A stretch of 64,000 bases of DNA from the NCBI RefSeq assembly GCF_021502655.1, contig NZ_JAKFFT010000002.1, positions 558,001 through 622,000 of the forward strand, written 5' to 3'. The translations under genes were made by a program, and so were the position numbers. Under the pieces are notes generated by a model. That model worked only from the letters and a program-made list of their open reading frames with translations, was not told the DNA's origin and searched no databases. Every line of letters begins with the position of its first letter. Position 1 is the first letter of the stretch. Positions 53,256 to 61,548 of the stretch are shown here, in pieces. The DNA comes from Dyadobacter sp. CY347 (GTDB lineage Bacteria; Bacteroidota; Bacteroidia; Cytophagales; Spirosomataceae).

Positions 53256-54509
53256 CTAAGTTTTGCGCTTCTTTTTCCTTGCCGATGGAAACAAAACATT
53301 GTTCAATATCAATCGGTAACCCGGTGAATTGGGATAAAGATTGAGATCTGTTGGCATTCTGCGACCCCCTCCGCCGCGTCCTTCGGGATCGTGGCCGCCG
53401 TAAAATGTCCATTGTCCACGGCCCAGTTCGCCATAGATGTAGCGATCCGAAGAAGCTGCTGTTCCCATCACGAGTACGCTGGGTTTGACGGTTTTTTTTG
53501 AGAATGCAAAAGTCTGACCCATAAATTCCCTGATCAGATGTTCATGATTCTGAACGAGCATTGCGGGGATTACGTCCCATTTGGCAGAAAAATCAAACAA
53601 CGAAAAGTAGGCCCCTTCTTCGCCCCAGCTGCGAAAACCTCCCGCGGAGGAATTAATGTCGGAAAATGTCATCCCTTCATATTCATCCAGCGCCAGTTTG
53701 AAATTCTGGAATGCGAATGTTTTTTCAAAATCGAGCCTGGACTGCGCGTCAGGATCTACGCCGTCGCCATCCATATTGTCGACAATGTCAATGCCTTCGG
53801 CCGCCAATGCAATGTCAAAGGTCTCTGCGCCGGAACACATGGCAAACAGGAAACCGCCGCCCGCACAGAATTCTTTGATCGCTTTTGCAACAGCCAGCTT
53901 CATCTGCGGGACTTTGGCAAAACCAAACCGACTTGCAATGGCTTCCTGCGCTTTTACGTCTGCCGGCGTTGTTCGTCGCAGGCTTTTTCCAAATTGCCCG
54001 GTGAAATCTTCATGATGCAAATGCAGCCAGTCATATTTCGGCAGGTCGCCTTTCAAAATTTCCTCGTCATAAATCACTTCAAAGGGAATTTCCGCATATT
54101 TTAAAACCAATAACACGGCATCCGTATTCTCAAATTCGGATGGGCTGATCTTGATCGGTGAATAAACGGCAATTTTAGCGGCTTTATGCAGCTTGATTAC
54201 GTCCATATTCACGTTGGGATTACTGATCTGGCTCACAATCTGCGCGCTTGCCGATTCGGATAGCACTTCATAGGAAACGGCGCGGAGCTTGCATTCATTC
54301 TCAATGGACTTGCTATAAGCCACTTTAAAAGCACCGCCGCGGTAATTAAGCAGCCAATCGACGTCAATCTCCCCTTTCAACAACATATACGCGAGGCCGT
54401 AAGCCTTCAAGTGGTTTGTCTGCGTGTTATCCATCGGGATAAGGATCTGATTCGCAAGGGTGATTTGCGAGACAAGCACCAAAATGAATGTTATAAACCT
54501 TTTCAGCAT
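53256..54509 (-). CDS. Exported protein of the Bacteroidota group often annotated as asparagine synthetase B
   Basis: The 417-residue protein starts MLKRFITFILVLVSQITLAN with a signal peptide; the longer frame from 54545 is unlikely. Words such as LIPMDNTQTNHLKAYGLAYM, YDWLHLHHEDFTGQFGKSLR, GGGFLFAMCSGAETFDIALA and GHDPEGRGGGGRRMPTDLNL recur in Bacteroidota proteins that databases label asparagine synthetase B. I see no AsnB glutaminase Cys2 or ATP pyrophosphatase motif, and the protein is exported. The label is probably wrong and the function is unknown. It is convergent with the acetyltransferase gene. Confidence 0.6.
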   Translation of the reverse strand: MLKRFITFILVLVSQITLANQILIPMDNTQTNHLKAYGLAYMLLKGEIDVDWLLNYRGGAFKVAYSKSIENECKLRAVSYEVLSESASAQIVSQISNPNVNMDVIKLHKAAKIAVYSPIKISPSEFENTDAVLLVLKYAEIPFEVIYDEEILKGDLPKYDWLHLHHEDFTGQFGKSLRRTTPADVKAQEAIASRFGFAKVPQMKLAVAKAIKEFCAGGGFLFAMCSGAETFDIALAAEGIDIVDNMDGDGVDPDAQSRLDFEKTFAFQNFKLALDEYEGMTFSDINSSAGGFRSWGEEGAYFSLFDFSAKWDVIPAMLVQNHEHLIREFMGQTFAFSKKTVKPSVLVMGTAASSDRYIYGELGRGQWTFYGGHDPEGRGGGGRRMPTDLNLYPNSPGYRLILNNVLFPSARKKKRKT

Positions 54510-54621
54510 AATGTGACAGGTTAAATTTCCAGCGCCAGAAAACAAGGGAGAGTAAAATCAAATTTAACTAATAATCATGATATTAAATACTTGCCACTAA
54601 GTGAATTATCTAAAAAAGGCA

Positions 54622-56334
54622 CTACGAAAACCGGATCATATGCTTGAAAGGCGTAAAACCATTCAGGTACACCGTCGGTGCTTCAACAGCGGGAAGTGCG
54701 CCGCGTAATGCAATGTTCTTGTGCAAGCCAATCCCAGGGCCAAAAGAGATAATGTCACCATTGAAACTATAACTGCCGGTCCCTTCTTTCAGCAGCCATG
54801 AATCTTTGGTGTTTTCAATCTGCGTTAATCCGTTAAATGTGCCGCCGGGCCTGAAAATCAGTTCAAGAGCGATGGGCACGCGTTCGGTGCCGGAGGTTTG
54901 TATTTCAATTTGCATGCCGTTTTCCGTCTCGCTGATGAGGATTTTGGTTTCCAGATTTTGCACTTCGCTCACCGGCCGGAAGAGCCGCGGCATTTTTTCC
55001 CAATCCCCGTCTTTTGCAATAAAATCTTTGGGATAAGGCTGAAAATAAGGTCCTTCCAATGTCTGGATCAGCTCCCAGGTTTTGCCCTTCTCTTCAAGCT
55101 TTTCCGACTGAAACTGGCCTTTGCCAAAAAACGAAGAAGCCAGCCGCACGCCTTGAAGCACCGCGTTTCCTTTCATAAATGTGAACCACGACGGGTTATT
55201 TGCAATCAATGTGCTGTCCCAGTTTCCCCGGCGGATCCTGACAAGGCCCGAATTCGGAAATGTTTTGACATAATTGACTGGTAACGGCTTGGGAGCTGGC
55301 AAGTCTTTCCATAATGTCGGGTCTGCGAGATAGTAATCCAGAAAACCGCCGATTTTCAGCCCGGCCGTTTTTTCAATCATCTGGCACATAGCGGCATATG
55401 CGCCGTTCTGGTCCTTTAATGCCAGGTAACGGTAAGGATAATAATAGTTTTCCAACGTCCCGATCAGCGCCTTGTCCTGCCGCCCCGACGCATCTGTGAC
55501 GATCTCACCGTTTGGATGAACGTAGAACATGGTCATATCCAGGTTTTTGCGTACGGCGTCGAGCAGTTCGGGTTTGTTAAAACCGTTTGCAATCGTGATC
55601 AGCAGCCGGTCGGTCAGGGATGAATAAATGAAAGTGCTTTTCTCATTGTATTGCCCGTCCGGATCAATGTCAATGTGCTCACCGAGCCACTCTTCTGCGC
55701 GGGCGACATACTTGGGATCGGGCCATAGCGAATTGAGCTTTGCGAGTGCCGCACATACCACCCACCGGTGATTGGGCGTATGTATTCCGCCAACTGCAAG
55801 CGCATTTCCGCCCCGGATCAGGAATGTTTTCAGGTTCGCGAGCATTTTTTCGGAGCCTTTGGTCGCCGATTTCTGAATAAGCGTATACGCAGTAACGAGT
55901 CGTTTTACTAGAAATCCTGTGTCGGGCGTTGAATGGAAATTGGTGGAAAGCAGGTCGATCGTGCCGTCCTCATGCTGTGTTTTGACCAGATATAGTGCCG
56001 CCAGGTTCATGTCAGCCAGCAATTCCTGAGATTGAAAAAACCGCGAGCCAGCAGAGGAAAGGGCGTTTGCCCCGGCCTGGATCAATGCGGATGTGGTGTG
56101 TGGATTAACAACGTCAAAAGCATCCATCAATCCACCATATGCGGGATTTTGAGCATCTTTGACCTGCAATTTTCTGATCGCCTCTACGCCGGTATCATTT
56201 TGTTTTACCAGCGCGTCCAACCAATCGGGCATCTTTTGTATCTTCCTGGTTACAGTGCCAAATGCGAGTGCCGAAGTGACGGGCAAAGTGCAAATTCCGG
56301 CAGCAGTCCCTTTTACGAAAGTTCTTCTGTTCAT
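54622..56334 (-). CDS. Tat-exported protein of unknown function with predicted helical-barrel architecture
   Basis: From the ATG at 56332-56334 the 570-residue product has a clear twin-arginine signal (MNRRTFVKGTAAGICTLPVTSA). Residues about 60-350 have helical repeats (LAALYLVKTQHEDGTIDLLS, VAALAKLN-like words, YPYRYLALKDQNGAYAAM). The last 200 are beta-rich. This helix-then-sheet layout is seen in heparinase-like polysaccharide lyases, but I see no diagnostic active site and do not assign a family. The neighbour on the left is another exported protein of unknown function on the same strand, 112 bp away. The 278-bp space to the next gene (56335-56612) contains nothing I can support. Confidence 0.6.
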   Translation of the reverse strand: MNRRTFVKGTAAGICTLPVTSALAFGTVTRKIQKMPDWLDALVKQNDTGVEAIRKLQVKDAQNPAYGGLMDAFDVVNPHTTSALIQAGANALSSAGSRFFQSQELLADMNLAALYLVKTQHEDGTIDLLSTNFHSTPDTGFLVKRLVTAYTLIQKSATKGSEKMLANLKTFLIRGGNALAVGGIHTPNHRWVVCAALAKLNSLWPDPKYVARAEEWLGEHIDIDPDGQYNEKSTFIYSSLTDRLLITIANGFNKPELLDAVRKNLDMTMFYVHPNGEIVTDASGRQDKALIGTLENYYYPYRYLALKDQNGAYAAMCQMIEKTAGLKIGGFLDYYLADPTLWKDLPAPKPLPVNYVKTFPNSGLVRIRRGNWDSTLIANNPSWFTFMKGNAVLQGVRLASSFFGKGQFQSEKLEEKGKTWELIQTLEGPYFQPYPKDFIAKDGDWEKMPRLFRPVSEVQNLETKILISETENGMQIEIQTSGTERVPIALELIFRPGGTFNGLTQIENTKDSWLLKEGTGSYSFNGDIISFGPGIGLHKNIALRGALPAVEAPTVYLNGFTPFKHMIRFS

Positions 56335-56612
56335 GTGGGCTATTTTTTGGGATGCCTTCAAAAGGAGCTGAAATGAACGGATTACTTGCTGCTCGAAATT
56401 ATACTACGCTATTTCAATTAATTGTAGCAAACCCATTGCATTTGAGTAAAAATTAAAACAAATTTGATCCCGATTTTACAACCTGTAAGAATGTATTCGC
56501 TGCCGCTTGCTAACTGCGTTTTCAAAAGCCCTGTTTTTTCGAGAGCTTTAATATGCCATTTCTGGCCGTATTCAGACGAATCCTTTGAATCTGCTAATTC
56601 TCGGAAGTTTAA

Positions 56613-58070
56613 ATGAAAACAACGCTACTTCGCAATTTAAGTTTGGGTTACCTTCTTTTACCTAACCTCATTTTTTCGCTGGGTTGGTTTCGGTTACCCT
56701 TGTCCTTAATGCTTGCGCTGGCGATCATCTGCATATTTGTTTACAACTATCGCCTTAAAAGTAATAGCCTGGCCGATATCAGCCCCCGGGAGCTTGCACA
56801 GATATCCGTGATTTCTTTGCTCATTATCGCATTCTCCGGAATAGGAGGGTTTTGCTTCCAGGCATTTGATTATTGGGCACATAATTCAAAATATTACACG
56901 CTTTTCAACCATTCGTGGCCGGTTTTGTTCAAGGCAAATGGCCGCTATGCCTGCCATTATTTCGGGTTTTTCCTGGTTCCTGCGCTGATCTCGAAAATGC
57001 TCGGCGAACTGTCGGGCATCGCGCTTTATTTATGGGCTTCGGTGGGGTTATTTCTTGGCTTTTGCTGGATCTTTATTTTTACGGGGAAAAGTTATTTGTC
57101 GCTCGTGCTGTTCCTTTCGCTGGGTGGCGTAGGGCACTTGGTGAAAGTGATCACGCTGAAATTGATAGGCCTGAATTATTATGTGCCGCCATTTTTCACT
57201 GAAATCTGGCCGGTTCTTTACCAGGCACAATGGGCGCCCAACCAGCTGATCCCCATCATCATTGTTTCGTCCATCCTCTTTCATGATTATGTGTATTTAA
57301 AAAAACCGGAACGAAGCTTCCTGGCTGTGATCGCGATTTTTATCTGGGGGATCTTCCCCTCGATCGTGTTCGTGATCATTTTTTCAATGCTCGTTCTCTT
57401 ACGTTACCGCAATGGCATCAAGGCGCTGTTTGAGCGGCAGGTTCTGATTGACATTCTCATTCCCGGCCTGATCTTCATCCCGACATTCTTTTATTTCCTA
57501 TCCGGTAAAAGCTCGGTCATTGCCGGTTTTATATGGCAATTCAACCCGCTGAACGAGATTGCCTTTCACTATTTCTTCGGGGTTGTGATTGATCTGGGCG
57601 TGCTGATTGGCATTGTGTTAATCCTGAACCTCCACAAAAACATGAACAGGGACATTATTCTGGCCTTATTTATGCTCCTGATCCTTATTTCGCTGGTTCG
57701 AATGGGGAAGTGGAATGATTGGTTCCTAAGAGGGAATACGCCCGTTTTGACATTGCTTTCGCTGTTTATTTTGCAAGGTTTTTCAACCTGGATGAAAGAG
57801 CATCCTCATTGGTACAAACAAAAAGTCGCTTACCCGCTGATGATATTTCTCCTGCTCGGCCTGGTAGTTCCGATGTCTCAGATCCGTCGCGCGTTGCAAG
57901 AGAATGTTGTTACATCGATGCTATTTCCTGATAAGGTAAAGTTTACGCCTTATCCTTATAACAAGTTTGAAGATTTTTACGAATTGGGCCTGACAATATA
58001 TTCCCAGCAGGAAGCTAACCAGTTTCTGGGCCAGAAAGGGTCTATTTATGAAACGTATTTAGCAAGATAA
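56613..58070 (+). CDS. Polytopic membrane protein, GT-C glycosyltransferase-like
   Basis: The protein has 485 residues with about 11-12 hydrophobic segments. The periplasmic-loop stretch DYWAHNSKYYTLFNHSWPVL near residue 90, followed by YACHYFGFFLVPALISKML, resembles the motif region of a large group of GT-C-like bacterial membrane proteins that often carry an acidic residue plus KHN before a WPV. This would make it a polyprenyl-sugar-dependent transferase; that is inference, and no function is proven. It stands alone on the plus strand between two minus-strand genes. Confidence 0.55.
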   Translation: MKTTLLRNLSLGYLLLPNLIFSLGWFRLPLSLMLALAIICIFVYNYRLKSNSLADISPRELAQISVISLLIIAFSGIGGFCFQAFDYWAHNSKYYTLFNHSWPVLFKANGRYACHYFGFFLVPALISKMLGELSGIALYLWASVGLFLGFCWIFIFTGKSYLSLVLFLSLGGVGHLVKVITLKLIGLNYYVPPFFTEIWPVLYQAQWAPNQLIPIIIVSSILFHDYVYLKKPERSFLAVIAIFIWGIFPSIVFVIIFSMLVLLRYRNGIKALFERQVLIDILIPGLIFIPTFFYFLSGKSSVIAGFIWQFNPLNEIAFHYFFGVVIDLGVLIGIVLILNLHKNMNRDIILALFMLLILISLVRMGKWNDWFLRGNTPVLTLLSLFILQGFSTWMKEHPHWYKQKVAYPLMIFLLLGLVVPMSQIRRALQENVVTSMLFPDKVKFTPYPYNKFEDFYELGLTIYSQQEANQFLGQKGSIYETYLAR

Positions 58071-58116
58071 CAGCAGCCCGCAGGTTAGCACGAATAAAGA
58101 CATTAACCTACAATCA

Positions 58117-59721
58117 TTACCCGGCGAGTGTCTCAATAAATTTGGGAGCTGTTCTATTTTTAGATGCTTGTTCATAAGCATAGGCAATGCGAATGAGCCC
58201 GGCGTCTGCAAACGCCTTACCCAAAAATGAAATTCCGATCGGTAGCTCATTTACCGCACCCATTGGAACGGTTACGGAAGGAAATCCTGAAATAGCGGCG
58301 GGTCCATAACCGCCATATCCTGACCAAAGATCGCCTTTCACAAGATCATTACACCACGCCGGACCGGTGGCAGGCCCGCAAAGCGCATCCAGTTTTTCCG
58401 ATTCGAATAATGCATTCAATGCATTTCTCACATTCAGAATTTTCGCCAGGGCCTCCTGGTATTCTTTGGATTGCAAACTGCCTCTCCCTTCTGAAATTTC
58501 CAGCAATTCCTGTTGAAAGTACGGCATGGCTTTTGCCGCATTTGCTTTATTGAAGGCAATAAGTTCAGCAAGGGACTTGATTTTAGCATTGGATTTGGAA
58601 AGGTATTTATTCAAACCATCCTTGAATTCATATTGGAGCACAATCGATTCGGCATTATCCACTTTTTGTGTCTTCATATAGTCCACTTCTACGATAACAG
58701 CGCCTTTCTCTTTCATTTGGACCAATGCTTTTTGTAACAGCGCGTCCACATCTTTATTTTGTTTTAAAAAGCCTTTTTCAACTCCGATCCGCTTGCCATT
58801 CAGTCCGTTCAAGTCAAATGAGCCGGAAAAATCGGTGAATTTTTGGTGTGTCACAGGAATTCTGGACGGATCATTTTCATCGGCTCCGATCATGACACTT
58901 AATAATGTAGCAGCGTCCGCCACGGTTCTACCCAACGGCCCGGCAGTGTCCTGAGTCGCTGATATGGGGATAATTCCGGACCGGCTCACCAGCCCAACCG
59001 TTGGCTTGATCCCGACCACACCATTCGTTGCCGCCGGACATGCAATAGATCCATTTGTTTCTGTGCCTACCGCAACTGCGCAAAGGTTGGCTGCAACCGC
59101 CGCGCCCGAGCCCGAACTGGACCCGCACGGAGAACGATCCAATATGTACGGATTTTTTGTTTGTCCTCCGCGGCTGCTCCATCCGCTTGAAGACTGCGTA
59201 GACCGGAAGTTGGCCCATTCGCTCAGGTTTGTTTTGCCGAGGATCACTGCGCCGGCTTCGCGTAATTTTTTGACTACAAATGCATCATTCGAAGCAATGT
59301 TTCCGGAGAGCGCGATGGAACCCGCAGTCGTCTGCATTTTGTCTTTCGTATCGATATTGTCTTTGATTAATATCGGGATTCCATGCATAGGGCCCCGCAA
59401 GCGTCCTTTTTTTCTTTCCGCATCCATCGCTTCTGCAATGGCAAGCGCGTCCGGGTTGATCTCGATGACAGCATTTATTTTCGGGCCGTTACGATCCAGT
59501 AAGGCAATTTGATCCAGGTAACTTTTTGTTATAGCGCGTGATGTTAATGTTCCTTTTTTCATTCCATCCTGCATTTGCGCCACCGTCATTTCTGATAATT
59601 GAAATGCAGACGCATCCGGCTTCTTCCCGTTGCGCGTTCCCGAATTACAATTTAAAATGGGAAACGCAGCCATAGCAATTCCCGCGGCAGAAGTGAGGCG
59701 CACAAAGTTTCTTCGTTTCAT
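58117..59721 (-). CDS. Exported amidase (amidase signature family)
   Basis: The 534-residue protein begins MKRRNFVRLTSAAGIAMAAF, a twin-arginine-type signal, possibly lipidated at the cysteine in FPILNCNSG. The Ser-cisSer-Lys triad is visible: Lys in GIPILIKDNIDTKD, and both serines in RSPCGSSSGSGAAVAANLC with GTETNGSIACPA. Amidase-signature enzymes hydrolyse diverse amides; an exported one may act on peptides or amidated compounds. It is convergent with the membrane protein gene; the 46-bp gap may hold nothing more. Confidence 0.9.
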   Translation of the reverse strand: MKRRNFVRLTSAAGIAMAAFPILNCNSGTRNGKKPDASAFQLSEMTVAQMQDGMKKGTLTSRAITKSYLDQIALLDRNGPKINAVIEINPDALAIAEAMDAERKKGRLRGPMHGIPILIKDNIDTKDKMQTTAGSIALSGNIASNDAFVVKKLREAGAVILGKTNLSEWANFRSTQSSSGWSSRGGQTKNPYILDRSPCGSSSGSGAAVAANLCAVAVGTETNGSIACPAATNGVVGIKPTVGLVSRSGIIPISATQDTAGPLGRTVADAATLLSVMIGADENDPSRIPVTHQKFTDFSGSFDLNGLNGKRIGVEKGFLKQNKDVDALLQKALVQMKEKGAVIVEVDYMKTQKVDNAESIVLQYEFKDGLNKYLSKSNAKIKSLAELIAFNKANAAKAMPYFQQELLEISEGRGSLQSKEYQEALAKILNVRNALNALFESEKLDALCGPATGPAWCNDLVKGDLWSGYGGYGPAAISGFPSVTVPMGAVNELPIGISFLGKAFADAGLIRIAYAYEQASKNRTAPKFIETLAG

Positions 59722-59772
59722 AGGAGCATTTTCGTCAGTAAATGCAATATAAAAACTCCTTGAAGCTTTCTT

Positions 59773-59919
59773 TTACCTGCGCGAATTTTTTTCAGATAAC
59801 TGTTTCCAGACCCAGAATATCAGCCAGAAAGGGGATATGATGATGACAGTAATGACGGTCGCAATGGCAAGGATCATTGCGAAGAGGAATCTGAAAAGCA
59901 GGACGAGATAATGTGTCAT
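59773..59919 (-). CDS. Small membrane protein, possible paralogue of the divergent small gene
   Basis: A 48-residue product from the ATG at 59917-59919 (MTHYLVLLFRFLFAMILAIA...), with one long hydrophobic segment and a basic end (KNSRR). A longer frame to 60033 adds 38 residues without obvious character. The stretch FLFAMILAIATVITVIIISP resembles LLFATILFVAMIISTIISLP of the divergent gene at 60142, so both are more likely real than chance. No function is recognised. Confidence 0.45.
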   Translation of the reverse strand: MTHYLVLLFRFLFAMILAIATVITVIIISPFWLIFWVWKQLSEKNSRR

Positions 59920-60100
59920 GTATGCAATGTGTGTGTGAGTTGTAGAATTAATTATTCTTATACTTTCTTGCACATCGAATGTGTTTGACAAAGCCACAAC
60001 GAAAGCTGCAAAAGCATAGTTAAAAATGCCCAAATCCTTTAAATCATTTAAATTTATAAGAAAATTTTCATATTAAATTAGGCTGGCATGGTTATTTATT

Positions 60101-60108
60101 TAATTTTG
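60101..60108 (+). promoter_or_regulatory. -7 promoter element of the His-rich small gene
   Basis: TAATTTTG matches TAnnTTTG; TTAG sits at the -33 spacing (60078-60081), one base off TTTG. The ATG is 34 bases downstream. Confidence 0.45.
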
Positions 60109-60141
60109 TCATTGAAAAATATCACATAAACAGTAACGGCT

Positions 60142-60330
60142 ATGAACTTCGTCACAAACATCATATATTATTCAGGTAAGCTACTTTTCGCAACGATTTT
60201 GTTTGTTGCAATGATCATTTCCACCATAATTTCGCTGCCATTTATCGGCGCTGGGATGATTAAGGACGCAATTGACTCGCATTCACACCATCATGCAGAC
60301 AGAAATCACATGGCGGATTATTTCGGATAA
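60142..60330 (+). CDS. Small membrane protein with His-rich C-terminus
   Basis: The 62-residue protein has one or two membrane-spanning stretches (LLFATILFVAMIISTIISLP) and a C-terminal HSHHHADRNH cluster that could bind a metal. It has its own -7 element upstream and a strong terminator downstream, so it is a single-gene transcript. No known family is recognised. Confidence 0.6.
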   Translation: MNFVTNIIYYSGKLLFATILFVAMIISTIISLPFIGAGMIKDAIDSHSHHHADRNHMADYFG

Positions 60331-60356
60331 TACGATATTGACATATAATCGCTTTT

Positions 60357-60393
60357 GAAAAGGGTGCAGATTTAGGTTCTGCACCCTTTTTTT
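60357..60393 (+). terminator. Rho-independent terminator after the His-rich small gene
   Basis: AAAGGGTGCAGA (60359-60370), a 7-base loop, TCTGCACCCTTT (60378-60389), then T-run to 60393. Confidence 0.9.
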
Positions 60394-60509
60394 GTGTTCT
60401 GATGGGAGACCAACGCGGCAACATTCACATGGTGAAAGCAGATATTACCTTAAAACAAATACTTTTGGGCATTCAAAAAGCAGCTCGTTATAGTAAGCAA
60501 ATCACAGTA

Positions 60510-61496
60510 ATGTTTTCAATTAAAAATTTCAAATGGGTGATAGTCCTGGCATTGAGTACGATAGCCAATTATTGCCATGCCCAGGAAAGCCGGTATAGTT
60601 TTGAAAAAGGCATGATGGGATCTCCTTTCAAGCTCGTCTTTTATGCAAAAAACGACTCCATAGCCAATGTCGCAGCACAGGCAGCATTCAAACGCATCGA
60701 AAAACTGAATGAAATATTAAGTGATTACCGCGATGGCAGCGAAATTAACCTGCTCTCAGCCCAATCGGGCACCGGCAAGTGGATCCCGGTGAGCGCCGAC
60801 CTGTTCAACATTCTTGCAATCAGCCAGGATATCAGTGAAAAAACGGATGGCGATTTTGATGCAACATTAGGGCCGGTGGTTCAGATGTGGCGCCACGCCA
60901 CCCGAAAAGGGATCTTTCCTGCTGATTCTGCCATTAAAGATGCCATGTCCAGAACAGGTTATAAAAAATTGAAGCTGGACGTAAAAACGAAAAAAGTGCT
61001 TTTAACACAAAAAGGCATGCGCCTGGACATTGGTGGCTTGGGTAAAGGGTTTGCTGCCGAGGAGACTGTTAAAGTTTTGAAGGGCTTTGGTATTCAGTCA
61101 GTTATGATGGATGCGGGTGGTAAGATCGTCCTGACGAATCCGCCGCCGGGGGCAAAGGGATGGAACATTACGATTTCAAACGGGAGCGATTCCCTCAAAA
61201 CAATGCCCTTATCTAATGTTGCGCTAGCCACTTCGGGGCCAACTTACCGCTATATGGAATACAATGGGATCCGGTATTCGCACATTGTTGATCCAAAAAC
61301 GGGCATAGGCTTGCTTTTCCATGTGCGTACGACCGTGATTTCTCCGGACGGCACTGTTGCTGATGCATTAGCAACGGCATTTAGTGTGGCGGGAATCAAG
61401 AAAAGTAAACAAATGATCGCGCAATTTCCTGAAAGCAAGGTTTGGCTCGTGGAAAAGCAGGAGGAGCATGTGGCCGAATGGAACACATTGGAATAA
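60510..61496 (+). CDS. Second FAD:protein FMN transferase (ApbE family)
   Basis: From the ATG at 60510-60512 the product is 328 residues with a signal peptide (MFSIKNFKWVIVLALSTIA...CHAQ); the upstream frame to 60402 starts inside the terminator region. ApbE words are MMGSPFKLVFYA, LSDYRDGSEINLLSAQSG, DFDATLGPVVQMWR, MRLDIGGLGKGFAAEETVK, MMDAGGKI, HIVDPKTG and the metal-binding DGTVADALATAF. It differs clearly from the ApbE at 16962-17990, so the two are not recent duplicates and should serve different partners. No flavinylated partner (such as NqrC or an FMN-binding protein) is adjacent. Confidence 0.92.
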   Translation: MFSIKNFKWVIVLALSTIANYCHAQESRYSFEKGMMGSPFKLVFYAKNDSIANVAAQAAFKRIEKLNEILSDYRDGSEINLLSAQSGTGKWIPVSADLFNILAISQDISEKTDGDFDATLGPVVQMWRHATRKGIFPADSAIKDAMSRTGYKKLKLDVKTKKVLLTQKGMRLDIGGLGKGFAAEETVKVLKGFGIQSVMMDAGGKIVLTNPPPGAKGWNITISNGSDSLKTMPLSNVALATSGPTYRYMEYNGIRYSHIVDPKTGIGLLFHVRTTVISPDGTVADALATAFSVAGIKKSKQMIAQFPESKVWLVEKQEEHVAEWNTLE

Positions 61497-61548
61497 TTTT
61501 TTAGCTTTTGCCCAAAGCACAGCTCTTACCGCTTTTTAGCTCCACCTT

